Assembly (NCBI GenBank): GCA_902763185.1
Contig: CACWQT010000018.1
Location: forward strand, 1 to 39,118
Length of the DNA stretch: 39,118 bases
From: an uncultured Rhodospirillales bacterium
GTDB taxonomy: Bacteria; Pseudomonadota; Alphaproteobacteria; RF32; CAG-239
Direction of reading: 5' to 3'
The notes beneath the pieces were generated by a model, which saw nothing but the letters and a program-made list of their open reading frames with translations, had not been told where the DNA came from and made no database searches. Shown in pieces: positions 1 through 7,574 of this stretch (positions are counted from its first letter, which is position 1; each line of letters starts with the position of its first letter). Both the position numbers and the translations under genes were made by a program.

Positions 1-8
1 ATACCCTA

Positions 9-60
9 CCCGTCATCCCTTGAGCGAGGCACGAGCGAAATCAGGGATCTTCAAATTAAT
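9..60. repeat. GTCATCCC...CAGGGATCTTCAAATTA repeat (family R5)
   Basis: Short palindromic repeat with the frame CGTCATCCC, an inner stem and TCAGGGATCTTCAAATTA. Other copies lie near 5805-5852, 13797-13848, 18270-18320 and 31548-31598. The inner stem differs between copies: GAGCGAGGCACGAGC here, GGCACACCGTGCC near 5819. No coding role is visible. Confidence 0.75.
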
Positions 61-146
61 CTTTTCGCTGATAGTCAAACTCAGTGGCCGTGCCATCTGC
101 ACAACGTGCGTCTTCACCCGCACAAATGTATCCTTTCGTTTCCAAC

Positions 147-172
147 AAAAAAAGCCCCCTTTCGGGAGCCCT
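147..172 (-). terminator. Rho-independent terminator of tRNA-Arg
   Basis: On the minus strand, directly after the CCA end of tRNA-Arg, GCTCCC pairs with GGGGGC around a GAAA loop and a run of seven T follows. It closes the single-gene tRNA transcript. Confidence 0.8.
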
Positions 173-175
173 TAT

Positions 176-252
176 TGGTGCACTCGGCGGGGTTCGAACT
201 CACAACCTTCTGATCCGTAGTCAGATGCTCTATCCAGTTGAGCTACGAGTGC
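176..252 (-). tRNA. tRNA-Arg (anticodon ACG)
   Basis: The minus strand folds into a full cloverleaf: acceptor GCACTCG/CGAGTGC, anticodon stem TCTGA/TCAGA with loop CTACGGA (anticodon ACG, expected to be modified to ICG), T arm with GTTCGAACC, and an encoded CCA end. It reads CGN arginine codons. It has its own promoter and terminator, so it is probably transcribed alone. Confidence 0.95.
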
Positions 253-265
253 ATGACGAGATTAG

Positions 266-294
266 TTAATAAAACAAGTTTTTTATTTTGTAAA
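266..294 (-). promoter_or_regulatory. Promoter of tRNA-Arg
   Basis: Minus-strand TTTACA, a 17-bp spacer and TATTAA, ending about 13 bases before the mature tRNA 5' end. Spacing and position fit a sigma-70-type promoter. Confidence 0.6.
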
Positions 295-345
295 GTATTT
301 TTTTCAATTTTTTTGTAAATCCCCCGAAGTATCTTAAAATAAACA

Positions 346-377
346 CAAAAAAGGCCTACGGATTTCTCCGTAAGCCC
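346..377 (-). terminator. Terminator of the 138-residue gene
   Basis: Minus-strand hairpin GGCTTACGGA, GAAA loop, TCCGTAGGCC, then six T, about 20 bases after the stop codon. Confidence 0.85.
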
Positions 378-393
378 AAATTAAAGTAAGTTG

Positions 394-810
394 TTAGTTA
401 GCCATCATCACAATTTCACGCTCCAGCTCAAGAATTGCCAACCGCTGTGCCTCCGTCTCGCAGTGCTCGCGCATATCGTCAGCAACTTCCAAACGCTCTT
501 CAAAACTCATCTTTGAGAACAAATTTTTCAGCTCCTCGCGACCGCAAATGAAGTTCCCCTGCAGATCCATAGAGACAAAAGCCGAAACAATCGTCAGATG
601 ACGGCGCTTGGTCTCAATTTCCAGATCCTCAAAGAGTTTTAACGCCCAACGACGCTCCGTTTCCGACACGCCGTCTTCAAGAGAATAGTAATGAGCAGCA
701 TAGGCCTGTTTATAAGCCTCAAACAACTCATTGTTATCCAATTTTTCTAAATCTTGCGTAGCCATGGTGATTTGCCACAGCAACTGCCCTAAATCGATTT
801 TTTTACTCAT
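394..810 (-). CDS. Hypothetical helical cytosolic protein, 138 aa
   Basis: Not recognised. The protein is charged, rich in Glu, Leu and Arg, predicted almost entirely alpha-helical, and has no signal peptide or membrane segment. The ATG at 810 is used because a strong promoter lies just upstream; no Shine-Dalgarno site precedes it (the ATG directly follows TTAGGT), and an internal Met at residue 16 is an alternative. The gene forms a single unit with promoter 848-876 and terminator 346-377, the arrangement shared by several other unknown genes here. Confidence that it is coding is good; function is unknown. Confidence 0.75.
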   Translation of the reverse strand: MSKKIDLGQLLWQITMATQDLEKLDNNELFEAYKQAYAAHYYSLEDGVSETERRWALKLFEDLEIETKRRHLTIVSAFVSMDLQGNFICGREELKNLFSKMSFEERLEVADDMREHCETEAQRLAILELEREIVMMAN

Positions 811-847
811 ACCTAATAATTTTTAAGTTATACATAAATTTGCCGCG

Positions 848-876
848 ACTATACCACTCTTTTTGACAAAAATCAA
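848..876 (-). promoter_or_regulatory. Promoter of the 138-residue gene
   Basis: Minus-strand TTGATT, a 17-bp spacer ending in TGG, and TATAGT, about 37 bases before the ATG. Confidence 0.7.
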
Positions 877-902
877 GCATTTTGTGTAAAAAAATATTCA
901 AA

Positions 903-957
903 GTTACCCACAGTCGGCGTTTGTGTGTAAAGGCACACGCCGCCTGATGGATAACTT
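903..957. repeat. GTTACCCA...TGGATAAC palindrome (family R6)
   Basis: Outer arms GTTACCCA and TGGATAAC are near-complementary and enclose a GC-rich inner stem (GGCGT..GTGTG against CACACGCC). A second copy with a different inner sequence is at 25426-25479. In both places it sits about 50 bases upstream of a family R1 repeat. TGGATAA resembles part of a DnaA box, but the palindromic context argues for a repeat rather than an origin. Confidence 0.5.
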
Positions 958-1011
958 TTGAGTGACATAGCTCAACGCTCAACAGATTTAATGTGACGCA
1001 GATGCCGCCGG

Positions 1012-1130
1012 CACTTTTAAGGCGGGAAATTTTGAGTGGATAGAAGCGAATGTCCGGTGAGGCAAATCCTAGTTTACATAGAAGTAAATGGATTTTGCTA
1101 GTCCTGTAAAACACAGGACTCTCGCCCCGC
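1012..1130. repeat. Truncated R1 palindrome
   Basis: Begins with the R1 left arm CACTTTTAAGGCGGGAAATT and then carries the TGGATAGAAG core with GGCAAATCC pairing GGATTTTGC around a TTTAC..GTAAA tip, as in the copy at 28289-28434. The right arm is missing; the full copy at 1131 follows directly. Confidence 0.6.
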
Positions 1131-1264
1131 CACTTTTAAGGCGGGAAATTTTGCGAAATAACCGCGGGAGCCCTGCCTCAAAGCGGAGCTTACATAGAGG
1201 TAAGTGAGCATTTGAGGACAGGCTTCCTCCCACGGATTAGTTTACAAAATTTTCCCCTTAAAAA
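1131..1264. repeat. Full R1 palindrome at the 3' end of pagP
   Basis: Outer arms CACTTTTAAGGCGGGAAATT and AAAATTTTCCCCTTAAAA are inverted copies. Inside, CGCGGGAGCC and GGCTTCCTCCCACGG pair, then CCTCAAA and TTTGAGG, then CTTAC and GTAAG at the tip. The right arm touches the stop codon of pagP, so the hairpin is the first thing in its 3' untranslated region. Confidence 0.75.
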
Positions 1265-1840
1265 TTAAAAATCGATACGAACCCACGTAAACAACACATT
1301 CCCATCATTTTTGACGCCCGGCACATACGCCGCATTGATAGAGAATCTTTCATAACTGATACTGGCAATCGGCAACGGCACCGGCACCGGAATATAACTG
1401 TATTCATGACGTTGCGTAATACCTAAAGTATAGCCGATACCGACACGCCATTTATCATAACAATCAAGTGAAAAGTTTTTCATATAGCCATAGCCAAAAA
1501 ATGTTTCCAAATAATCATTAGAGTCCTTAAAGCCCATGGCATAAAGCCCATGCCACTCATCACCTTCATCACGAGATAGCCCGACACCGAAACCCCACGG
1601 ATGCTCATTGTATTTATCAATATGCTTCCGATCGTATGTCAAACGGTTATGCCAAGCATAAACCGGAATATATGCGCTTATGCGCCCGTCGTTCCATGTA
1701 GATTTAACATCAGCCTTTAGGCCTTCCCAATATTCGCTGATACCGGCCTTAACTTTTTCCCAAGATTCGCTGATACCGGCATTTGCCGTTGAACAAAAAG
1801 AAAACAAAACGAGCACGGCGCACAATAAAGTTCTAATCAT
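1265..1840 (-). CDS. pagP: Lipid A palmitoyltransferase PagP
   Basis: Outer-membrane eight-stranded beta-barrel enzyme that transfers palmitate from a phospholipid to lipid A. The recognisable family blocks are YIPVYAWHNRLTYD with catalytic His64, HPWGFGVGLSRD, WHGLYAMGFKDS with Asp106-Ser107, YIPVPVPLPIASISYE and the terminal WVRIDF. The His-to-Asp distance matches the enterobacterial enzyme. Residues 1-21 form a signal peptide ending in ANA. The ATG at 1840 is preferred because GGAAAG lies 9 bases upstream; a GTG at 1867 would add nine residues before the signal peptide. Known family members remodel lipid A against host peptides. It is divergent from the PHP operon, and its stop codon abuts an R1 repeat. 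Confidence 0.93.
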   Translation of the reverse strand: MIRTLLCAVLVLFSFCSTANAGISESWEKVKAGISEYWEGLKADVKSTWNDGRISAYIPVYAWHNRLTYDRKHIDKYNEHPWGFGVGLSRDEGDEWHGLYAMGFKDSNDYLETFFGYGYMKNFSLDCYDKWRVGIGYTLGITQRHEYSYIPVPVPLPIASISYERFSINAAYVPGVKNDGNVLFTWVRIDF

Positions 1841-1977
1841 AAAAAACACTTTCCATAAAAAAGTCACCTATTATGAACCTTTTAATGAATGCCAAAAAAT
1901 TATTAAACAAATATTTACGATTAATATGTTGTTATACACAAGATTGTTAAATTTTACCGTATGTAAGAGAATCGCAT

Positions 1978-2088
1978 ATGAGATTTGTTGTTATATTGAG
2001 CATTATGTTAGCCCTAAGCGGCTGTCAGGCATCAGGCAATGCCCACAGTGCCAATATCATGGCAAATATACTGACTTTGGAATTTTAA
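1978..2088 (+). CDS. Small lipoprotein, 36 aa
   Basis: Short reading frame with a hydrophobic stretch VVILSIMLAL and a lipobox LSGC, predicting cleavage before Cys16 and lipid attachment, leaving a mature peptide of about 21 residues. TAAGAGA lies 7-8 bases before the ATG. The stop is four bases from the start of the PHP gene, so the two are probably co-transcribed. Such tiny entericidin-like lipoproteins are known, but no family is claimed. Confidence 0.6.
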   Translation: MRFVVILSIMLALSGCQASGNAHSANIMANILTLEF

Positions 2089-2092
2089 GAAA

Positions 2093-2986
2093 ATGATAGA
2101 CTTACACACCCATTCCACCCATTCGGATGGATTTCATACGCCTGCGGAATTATTAAAACTGGCTGAAACAATAGGACTTGAGGCATTGTCATTAACCGAC
2201 CATGACGCCGTATCAGGGTTAGAAGAGTTGCATGCCGCCGCCAAAAAAAGCAAAACAGAAGTGATAAACGGCGCAGAATTAACGGTAGACTATCCCGACA
2301 CCGATATGGAAATCCTCGCCATAGATATTCCCCAAGCCTCCCTTAAGGACTTTAAACAATACCAACAAGAAGAGTTAGAGCGTCGTTATTCGCTTGCCTA
2401 TCAGCGGGTAGAGATTTTACAAAAAGCCGGTTTTGAGATTAGCTATGAAGAAGTCGCACATGATGCCAAAGGAAACTTAAGAACCCAAATCAGGCGACCG
2501 CATTTTGTTGATGTATTGTTAAGAAAAGGCTATATCAAAACCGCAGATGAAGCGTATCAAAAAATCTTTGTTAAAGGTGGAATTTGCGAGATAGAAAATA
2601 AAAAACCGCCGGTAAAAGAGATTATAAATTTCATCAAAGAAAACAACGCCACGGCGATATTGGCGCACCCGATACACACCAAACATGAGGGGGAAAAGCT
2701 GTATAACCTCGTCAAAGAATTAAAGGGCTACGGCTTAGACGGGATAGAGGTTTTGCATTCCTCGCACAGTTTAGAAAACAGAAAAGAGTATTTAAGCATC
2801 ATCAAAGATTTGAAATTGATAACCGCCGGCGGTTCGGATTTTCACGGAGGCACGGCACATCCCGAAAACAAACTCGGCACCGGAAACAATAAGAATTTAA
2901 ACATCCCCTACTTTGTCTTAGAAACAATCAAATCTCGCCAAACGCCAAAAGAGATTTACTACACCGAGCTTAAAAAATATTTATAG
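2093..2986 (+). CDS. PHP-domain metal-dependent phosphoesterase (RnaAM/TrpH-like)
   Basis: Polymerase-and-histidinol-phosphatase domain enzyme of 297 residues. Metal-binding motifs appear in the expected order: HTHSTHSDG at residues 5-13, LTDHD near 35, GAELT near 60, a central AHP near 192, and GSDFHGG near 248. This pattern fits the family that removes the 3' phosphate from nucleoside 3',5'-bisphosphates or acts as a 5'-3' exonuclease on short RNA. It has no signal peptide and should be cytosolic. It is probably in one transcript with the 36-residue lipoprotein gene (4-base gap), an unusual partner. The exact substrate cannot be read from the sequence. Confidence 0.88.
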   Translation: MIDLHTHSTHSDGFHTPAELLKLAETIGLEALSLTDHDAVSGLEELHAAAKKSKTEVINGAELTVDYPDTDMEILAIDIPQASLKDFKQYQQEELERRYSLAYQRVEILQKAGFEISYEEVAHDAKGNLRTQIRRPHFVDVLLRKGYIKTADEAYQKIFVKGGICEIENKKPPVKEIINFIKENNATAILAHPIHTKHEGEKLYNLVKELKGYGLDGIEVLHSSHSLENRKEYLSIIKDLKLITAGGSDFHGGTAHPENKLGTGNNKNLNIPYFVLETIKSRQTPKEIYYTELKKYL

Positions 2987-2987
2987 G

Positions 2988-3066
2988 GTGCAAGCACCCC
3001 GCCCCCACGGCGTGAGTGGCGCTGTGCGCGTAGCACGCGACTGCAAGTCGCTCTTGTGCCGAAGAG
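2988..3066. repeat. R2 repeat frame fused to an R1 right arm
   Basis: GGGTGCAAGCACCCCGCCCC, GGCGTGAGTGGCGC and the CGCGACTGCAAGTCGC block are the conserved part of family R2 (other copies near 4504, 19531, 21509, 24380, 36810). The variable AT hairpin of the family is absent and the sequence runs straight into an R1 right arm, which suggests recombination between two repeat families. Confidence 0.6.
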
Positions 3067-3106
3067 TGGCTTCCTTCTGCGAATTAGTTCGCAAAATTTT
3101 ACCCTA
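3067..3106. repeat. R1 right arm overlapping the dnaJ stop codon
   Basis: CTTCCTTCTGCGAATTAG followed by TTCGCAAAATTTTACCCTAG matches the right arm of the copy at 24556-24686. The stop codon of dnaJ (3099-3101) lies inside it. The left arm is missing. Confidence 0.65.
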
Positions 3107-4220
3107 GAAATTTGGACCAGAAGCTCTTTTCTTCCTCAGACGAACTCTCTTCAAACTTTTTAAGACACTCTTTCTGTTCTGAGGTGAGCTTTGTCGGAAT
3201 AACGACTTTGAACTGCACATAGAGGTCACCGCGCTTATCCGAGTTCATATAGCGCATACCTTTACCTTTTAAGCGAATTTTATCAAACGGTTGCGTACCG
3301 GCTTTAATGTCCACATCAATATCTTCGCCGTCAATACCTTTGAGTTTAAACGAACCGCCCAAAGCCGCTTTGGCCATAGAGATCGGTTGCTCATAAAACA
3401 AATCCGCCCCGTCGCGCTCAAACGTATCATGATGCTTAACCGAGATAAAGACATACAAATCGCCTTTCGGTCCGCCGTTTTTACCGACTTCGCCCTCGCC
3501 TGCCACACGCATCCGTGTGCCGTTTTCAATACCGGCAGGAATTTTTATTTTCAAAGACTTATCAATTTTTTCTTTTCCGGTACCTTTACATTCTTTACAT
3601 TTTTCCAAAACGACATGACCGGTGCCGCGGCATTGCGGACAAGTCGTTTCAAAAACAAAGAAACCACCTTGTTGGGTGCGGATTTTACCTGTTCCGTTAC
3701 AAGTTTGGCAAACGGGCGGTTCTTTGCCGTCAGCGGTGCCATGCCCGTGACAAGTTTCACAAGCTTTAGAGGTGGTAATGGAAATTTCTTTTTCAAGTCC
3801 GGCAAACGCCTCTTCAAGAGTAAGGGTAATATCATAACGAACATCATCACCACGTTCGGCATAAGAGCGCTTGCGAGAGGAGCGACCTTGTCCGGTAAAT
3901 TCCGAGAAAATATCCGAGAACACATCAGCAAAACCGGAACCGGTAAAATCAAAACCGTCAAACGGGTTTGCACCGGCGCCCCCCATACCGTTAGCAAAAG
4001 CTTGGTGACCATAGCGGTCATAGGCGGCACGTTTTTGTTCATCTTTTAAGACTTCGTATGCTTCGTTAATATCTTTAAACTTTGCTTCAGCATCTTTATC
4101 ACCGGGATTACGATCGGGGTGATATTGCATCGCGAGTTTGCGATAATTCTTTTTTATTTCATCTTGAGAGGCGGTTTTAGAAACGCCCAAGATTGTGTAA
4201 TAATCTTCCGTTGTACTCAT
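3099..4220 (-). CDS. dnaJ: Chaperone protein DnaJ (Hsp40)
   Basis: Co-chaperone that stimulates the DnaK ATPase and delivers unfolded clients. All domains are in order: J domain (residues 6-70) with the HPD motif in YHPDRNPG, a Gly/Phe-rich linker, four zinc-finger repeats [24 protein letters not shown] and CKECKGTG, and the C-terminal substrate-binding domains. Its 373 residues are the usual length. The ATG has no clear Shine-Dalgarno site, unlike most other housekeeping genes here. dnaK and grpE are not adjacent. The last residues FLG and the stop codon come from an R1 repeat arm. Confidence 0.97.
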   Translation of the reverse strand: MSTTEDYYTILGVSKTASQDEIKKNYRKLAMQYHPDRNPGDKDAEAKFKDINEAYEVLKDEQKRAAYDRYGHQAFANGMGGAGANPFDGFDFTGSGFADVFSDIFSEFTGQGRSSRKRSYAERGDDVRYDITLTLEEAFAGLEKEISITTSKACETCHGHGTADGKEPPVCQTCNGTGKIRTQQGGFFVFETTCPQCRGTGHVVLEKCKECKGTGKEKIDKSLKIKIPAGIENGTRMRVAGEGEVGKNGGPKGDLYVFISVKHHDTFERDGADLFYEQPISMAKAALGGSFKLKGIDGEDIDVDIKAGTQPFDKIRLKGKGMRYMNSDKRGDLYVQFKVVIPTKLTSEQKECLKKFEESSSEEEKSFWSKFLG

Positions 4221-4337
4221 AACAAAAAACCATGATTAAATTCGTCTGCAAGATATTTAGGGATTTTAAGCAAAAACCGCAAGAGGTTTGAGCGAAATTT
4301 GAACAAAAAATATGCAGGTGGCGCTGCCACAGCCACC

Positions 4338-4498
4338 GCGAACTTATGAGAAAAAACAATCCGGTGAATTGTTTTTTCCATAAGTTATCAGCTGTTGTTA
4401 ATTTGCGCCTCCGCGTGAGCGGCAAGAGCGCAAATGTTACAACAACTTGACCGAAGCGCAGTTGGCAAGCATTTGAAAAATGCACGCCTTACGGAGCA
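4338..4498. repeat. R3 multi-stem repeat
   Basis: Three consecutive stems in conserved spacers: AAAAAACAAT/ATTGTTTTTT, then CTGTTGTTAATTTGCGC against GCGCAAATGTTACAACA, then GGCAAGCATTT, GAAA, AATGCACGCC. Other full copies are at 13610-13775, 17855-18012 and 31195-31356 with different but still complementary stem bases. Confidence 0.65.
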
Positions 4499-4503
4499 AG
4501 ACA

Positions 4504-4600
4504 GAGCGGCACCCACCGTGCAGTCGGCGACGAAGTCGCACCGTGCCGCGCTTTAAGCCATAAAAATTTTTTGGTTAAACAAAAAATTTTTGCGCGGCAC
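4504..4600. repeat. R2 repeat with AT-rich hairpin
   Basis: CAGTCGGCGACGAAGTCGC block, then GTGCCGCGC, an inner hairpin AAAAATTTTTTG, GTTAAA, CAAAAAATTTTT, and the closing GCGCGGCAC. Same design as the other R2 copies with its own inner arm sequence. Confidence 0.65.
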
Positions 4601-4624
4601 ATTAATTTCTTTCTAAAAAAACAC

Positions 4625-4653
4625 TTGCACTTACTTAAAAAAAGTGATATATT
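4625..4653 (+). promoter_or_regulatory. Promoter of the 231-residue gene
   Basis: TTGCAC, a 17-bp spacer ending in GTGA, and TATATT, about 22 bases before the ATG. Confidence 0.7.
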
Positions 4654-4675
4654 CCTCTCATAATCCTTATATATT

Positions 4676-5371
4676 ATGAATATAATTAAGAGAAATCTTG
4701 CTTCTGTGCTGGTTAGCATGGTCGCAAGCGTCGTTGTAGCTCAGACGATGTCATCGTTTTCACTTGAGCCCGCCAAGATTACCGCCGAGGAAACTCAGGC
4801 ATTAGAGCGCGTAATCAACAGCAGCGCCCCCGAGGCACTTCACCTCCGCCCTGCCGAGGCCGACCTCTTCTTGCAGTTGCTTCACAACGGCAACCGGATG
4901 GTTTCCTTCGGTGTCGCCGAGAATGGAGCATTCGGCCTCTGCGAAGACACCAATATCGATGCCTACCTCGTCAGAGAAAACAATGGCTTCGCCATCCTCT
5001 ATGAGATAGAAAGCGAAGATGGTGACCGCGCTCGTTCCGCGTCGGCTAAAGTGACTATTCGCCCGCCCCACGCAGAGTTGACCGCCAATGAAGTAAAGCT
5101 TCTGCAGGAACGCCTTGCCTCTGCTGTGTTTGCTTCAGAGATTGACAGTATGGCGTTCAACGCCCTCCTCAAGCACGGCAACGAAGACACATTCGGTCTC
5201 GGCTTCGCCGACGATGATGAACTGGGCGCCATGAAAGTACCGTCCGGCTCATACACAGAAGCCTACATCATCCGATCTGAAGACGGTGTTGCTCTCTACT
5301 ACGAGATCTTCAACGGAGACACAGATGAGCTGCTGGGCATCAGGCAGACAGCGCCGATTAGCCTAAAGTAA
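4676..5371 (+). CDS. Exported protein with two tandem homologous domains, 231 aa
   Basis: Family not recognised. An N-terminal hydrophobic segment (residues 7-23) predicts a signal peptide or membrane anchor. The rest is an internal duplication: residues about 36-125 and 135-230 share the order TAEE/TANE, a Leu-rich helix, LLHNGN/LLKHGN, FGVAENGAFG/FGLGFADDDELG, AYLVRENNGFAILYEI/AYIIRSEDGVALYYEI and a closing strand. It is acidic, with GC-richer codons (CTC, GCC, AAG, GAG) than dnaJ or dxs. There is no Shine-Dalgarno site; a strong promoter and a terminator flank it as a single unit. Confidence 0.8.
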   Translation: MNIIKRNLASVLVSMVASVVVAQTMSSFSLEPAKITAEETQALERVINSSAPEALHLRPAEADLFLQLLHNGNRMVSFGVAENGAFGLCEDTNIDAYLVRENNGFAILYEIESEDGDRARSASAKVTIRPPHAELTANEVKLLQERLASAVFASEIDSMAFNALLKHGNEDTFGLGFADDDELGAMKVPSGSYTEAYIIRSEDGVALYYEIFNGDTDELLGIRQTAPISLK

Positions 5372-5400
5372 AAAAAGAGGGGGAAACCCCTCCTTTTTTA
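5371..5400 (+). terminator. Terminator of the 231-residue gene
   Basis: GAGGGG, GAAA loop, CCCCTC, then TTTTTTATTTT, starting at the stop codon. Confidence 0.9.
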
Positions 5401-5855
5401 TTTTAAATCCGCCTTAAAAGCAACAGAAAAGGTAACAACTAATCGTCATTTTCCATTTATTTAAAGTCCTATCTCCAGCACCAACGGAAGCTTGCCTCTT
5501 AAAGTCTCCTCCCCCTTACGAACCGCATATAAGTGCGGTGAGTAATCCCGAGGGGGGAGGATTAAGGTGGGGGTGAACCCATCTCCTCCCTTAAATGGGG
5601 GCTTGCAGGATAAAAACTGTCCGGTGGACAGTTTTTACCAAAAGCTACTTCTCCCCCTTGACGGGGGAGATGTCACAGAATGTGACAGAGAGGGTGAAAA
5701 CTAAAACATCCGAAGCGCAGTTGGCAAGCGTGAAACGCAAGCCTTACGGAGCAAGTAAGGTGGGGGTGACAACTACCCACCATTCCACAGAGCACTCCCC
5801 CTAACCGTCATCCCCCGAGGCACACCGTGCCGAGGTCAGGGATCTTCAAATTACT
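5401..5855. repeat. Repeat mosaic between two genes
   Basis: No gene is seen. The stretch is a patchwork of known repeat pieces: CTCCCCCTT blocks, AAACTGTCC/GGACAGTTT stem (near 5615), ATGTCACAGAATGTGAC stem, the R3 third stem GGCAAGCGTGAAACGC (near 5725) and an R5 copy at 5805-5852. Confidence 0.7.
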
Positions 5856-7442
5856 TTATTGCATTCCTAAAATCTTTGCCGCACATTTAACCCCGTCTGC
5901 GGCCGCCGAGGTAATTCCGCCGGCATACCCTGCCCCTTCACCAATCGGGTAAATCCCTTTGACATTGGTGTTAAAATTCTCATCGCGGATAATCCTGACC
6001 GGCGAAGAAGACCTACTTTCCACCGCGGTCAACACCGCCTCTTTATCATCAAAACCTTTAAGCTTCTTCCCCATTTCTAAGACACCCTCTTTGAGTGTAT
6101 CAATAATCCTCTTTGAAAACAGTTCCCTAAAATCCGCCCCTTTAACCGACGGCTTATAACTGGGCTTAACCTTGCCGAGTCGGGTGGTTTTAACCCCGTT
6201 TAACAAATCCCCGAGTGTCTGAACCGGCGCACTGTAATCAGACCCGCCTAATTCAAACGCCTTTTTCTCTAGCGTTTCCTGATATTCTATTCCCGCTAAC
6301 GGATGCGCAGAGCCGAAATCCTTTTCATCAACATTGACGAGCAACGCCGCATTGGCATTTTCTTTATCCCGCTTAAAATAGCTCATGCCGTTTGTCACCA
6401 CATGTCCGGTAATACTGGTCGCCGCCACCACAACGCCTCCCGGACACATACAAAACGTATATAAATTCCTGTTATCCGAGAGATGCACTGCAAGTTTATA
6501 ATCAGCCGCACCGAGATACGGCGAGCGATAAAACGTCTTTCCGTATTGAGAAAGATTAATATCAGATTGCAAATGCTCAATTCTGACCCCCACCGCAAAC
6601 GGCTTTTGTGCCATATCAACGCCCGCCTCATAAAGCATCTTAAACGTGTCACGCGCCGAATGTCCGAGCGCTAAAATAAGCGCATCTGTTATTAGCTCAT
6701 AACGTGTGCCGTCAAGCCGCTCAATAATAACCGCCTGTAATTGACCGCTTTGTTGTTTAATCCCGACAAATTTTTCATAAAACCGATATTCTCCGCCGAG
6801 CGCAATAATTTTCTCACGCAAATTTTCGGTCATGGTTAAGAGGTTATCCGTCCCGATATGCGGTTTAGCAAGATAAAGAATTTCCTTAGGCGCACCGGCA
6901 CCCACAAATTCGTTCATCACTTTGGCGGTATATTTATCTTTTTTAATTCCGGTCATAAGTTTACCGTCAGAAAATGTTCCGGCACCGCCCTCGCCGAACT
7001 GCACATTCGTCACGGTAGAGAGTTTTCCCGTTTTCCAAAATTTTTCAACCGCGAGTTTGCGTTCTTTAACCGGCGCACCACGTTCAATCACAATCGGCTT
7101 GGCACCGGCTTGGGCCAAACAGAGCGCCGCCATCATACCGGCAGGCCCTGCTCCGATAACAATTGGTCGTGATTTAAAACAAACATTTACACGCTTAAAA
7201 TCAAGTTTTTCTTCATCTTCCACCGCAGTTAAATCCGCACTTTCGGGGAGATTTTGCGCGCAATCAAACTCCACCGCATACACAAAAAAGAGATTATCTT
7301 TATGCCTGGCATCTAAGGATTTTTTAACGAGCCGCAGATTTTTTAAGACCGCACCGGAAAATTTCTCCTTCACAGAAGAAAACACCGCCTCATCCTCAAC
7401 ATTTATGGGCATTTTGATATTATTTAAACGATAACGTGCCAT
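5856..7442 (-). CDS. FAD-dependent dehydrogenase of the COG2509 type
   Basis: Flavoprotein of 528 residues. After an N-terminal domain of about 90 residues (starting YRLNNIKMPI) comes the dinucleotide-binding motif GAGPAGMMAALCLAQAG with a following IVIERG, then FGEGGAGTFSDGKL, and near the C terminus the second FAD contact GEGAGYAGGITSAAADG. This layout matches a widespread uncharacterised oxidoreductase family; the substrate is unknown. No signal peptide. AAGGA lies 8 bases before the ATG and a good promoter lies at 7469-7497. It is divergent from the next gene. Confidence 0.88.
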   Translation of the reverse strand: MARYRLNNIKMPINVEDEAVFSSVKEKFSGAVLKNLRLVKKSLDARHKDNLFFVYAVEFDCAQNLPESADLTAVEDEEKLDFKRVNVCFKSRPIVIGAGPAGMMAALCLAQAGAKPIVIERGAPVKERKLAVEKFWKTGKLSTVTNVQFGEGGAGTFSDGKLMTGIKKDKYTAKVMNEFVGAGAPKEILYLAKPHIGTDNLLTMTENLREKIIALGGEYRFYEKFVGIKQQSGQLQAVIIERLDGTRYELITDALILALGHSARDTFKMLYEAGVDMAQKPFAVGVRIEHLQSDINLSQYGKTFYRSPYLGAADYKLAVHLSDNRNLYTFCMCPGGVVVAATSITGHVVTNGMSYFKRDKENANAALLVNVDEKDFGSAHPLAGIEYQETLEKKAFELGGSDYSAPVQTLGDLLNGVKTTRLGKVKPSYKPSVKGADFRELFSKRIIDTLKEGVLEMGKKLKGFDDKEAVLTAVESRSSSPVRIIRDENFNTNVKGIYPIGEGAGYAGGITSAAADGVKCAAKILGMQ

Positions 7443-7468
7443 AAAAAAAATCCTTGAAAATTAAAGAA

Positions 7469-7497
7469 AAATTAGCGCACAACATCTAATCTGTCAA
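7469..7497 (-). promoter_or_regulatory. Promoter of the flavoprotein gene
   Basis: Minus-strand TTGACA, a 17-bp spacer and TAATTT, 27 bases before the ATG. Confidence 0.6.
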
Positions 7498-7518
7498 GAA
7501 ACATTAAGTATAAAAATA

Positions 7519-7547
7519 TTGACGATATTTTAAAAATTTGCTATTAT
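7519..7547 (+). promoter_or_regulatory. Promoter of the 265-residue gene
   Basis: TTGACG, a 17-bp spacer and TATTAT, 27 bases before the chosen ATG. The two divergent -35 elements are only about 20 bases apart. Confidence 0.65.
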
Positions 7548-7574
7548 TTTTATATGTCAGAGAGGAGAAATAAA

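Noticed and set aside
56..145. Minus-strand 29-residue frame (TTG start) with CAGEDARC, resembling the end of a Cys-rich surface protein
   Set aside because: No Shine-Dalgarno site or promoter, it begins directly behind the tRNA terminator, and no longer frame joins it. Possibly a gene remnant, but too short to support.
903..957. TGGATAA sequences as DnaA boxes of a replication origin
   Set aside because: Only one box-like word per palindrome, no cluster, no dnaA or parAB genes, and the same palindrome recurs at 25426-25479.
803..1114. Minus-strand 103-residue frame overlapping an R1 fragment
   Set aside because: Composition is not protein-like, it crosses a promoter and a repeat, and it has no ribosome-binding site.
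5595..5804. Plus-strand frame of 69 residues; similar frames near 13660 and 31171
   Set aside because: These lie entirely inside the repeat mosaics and follow the repeat modules; no start signals.
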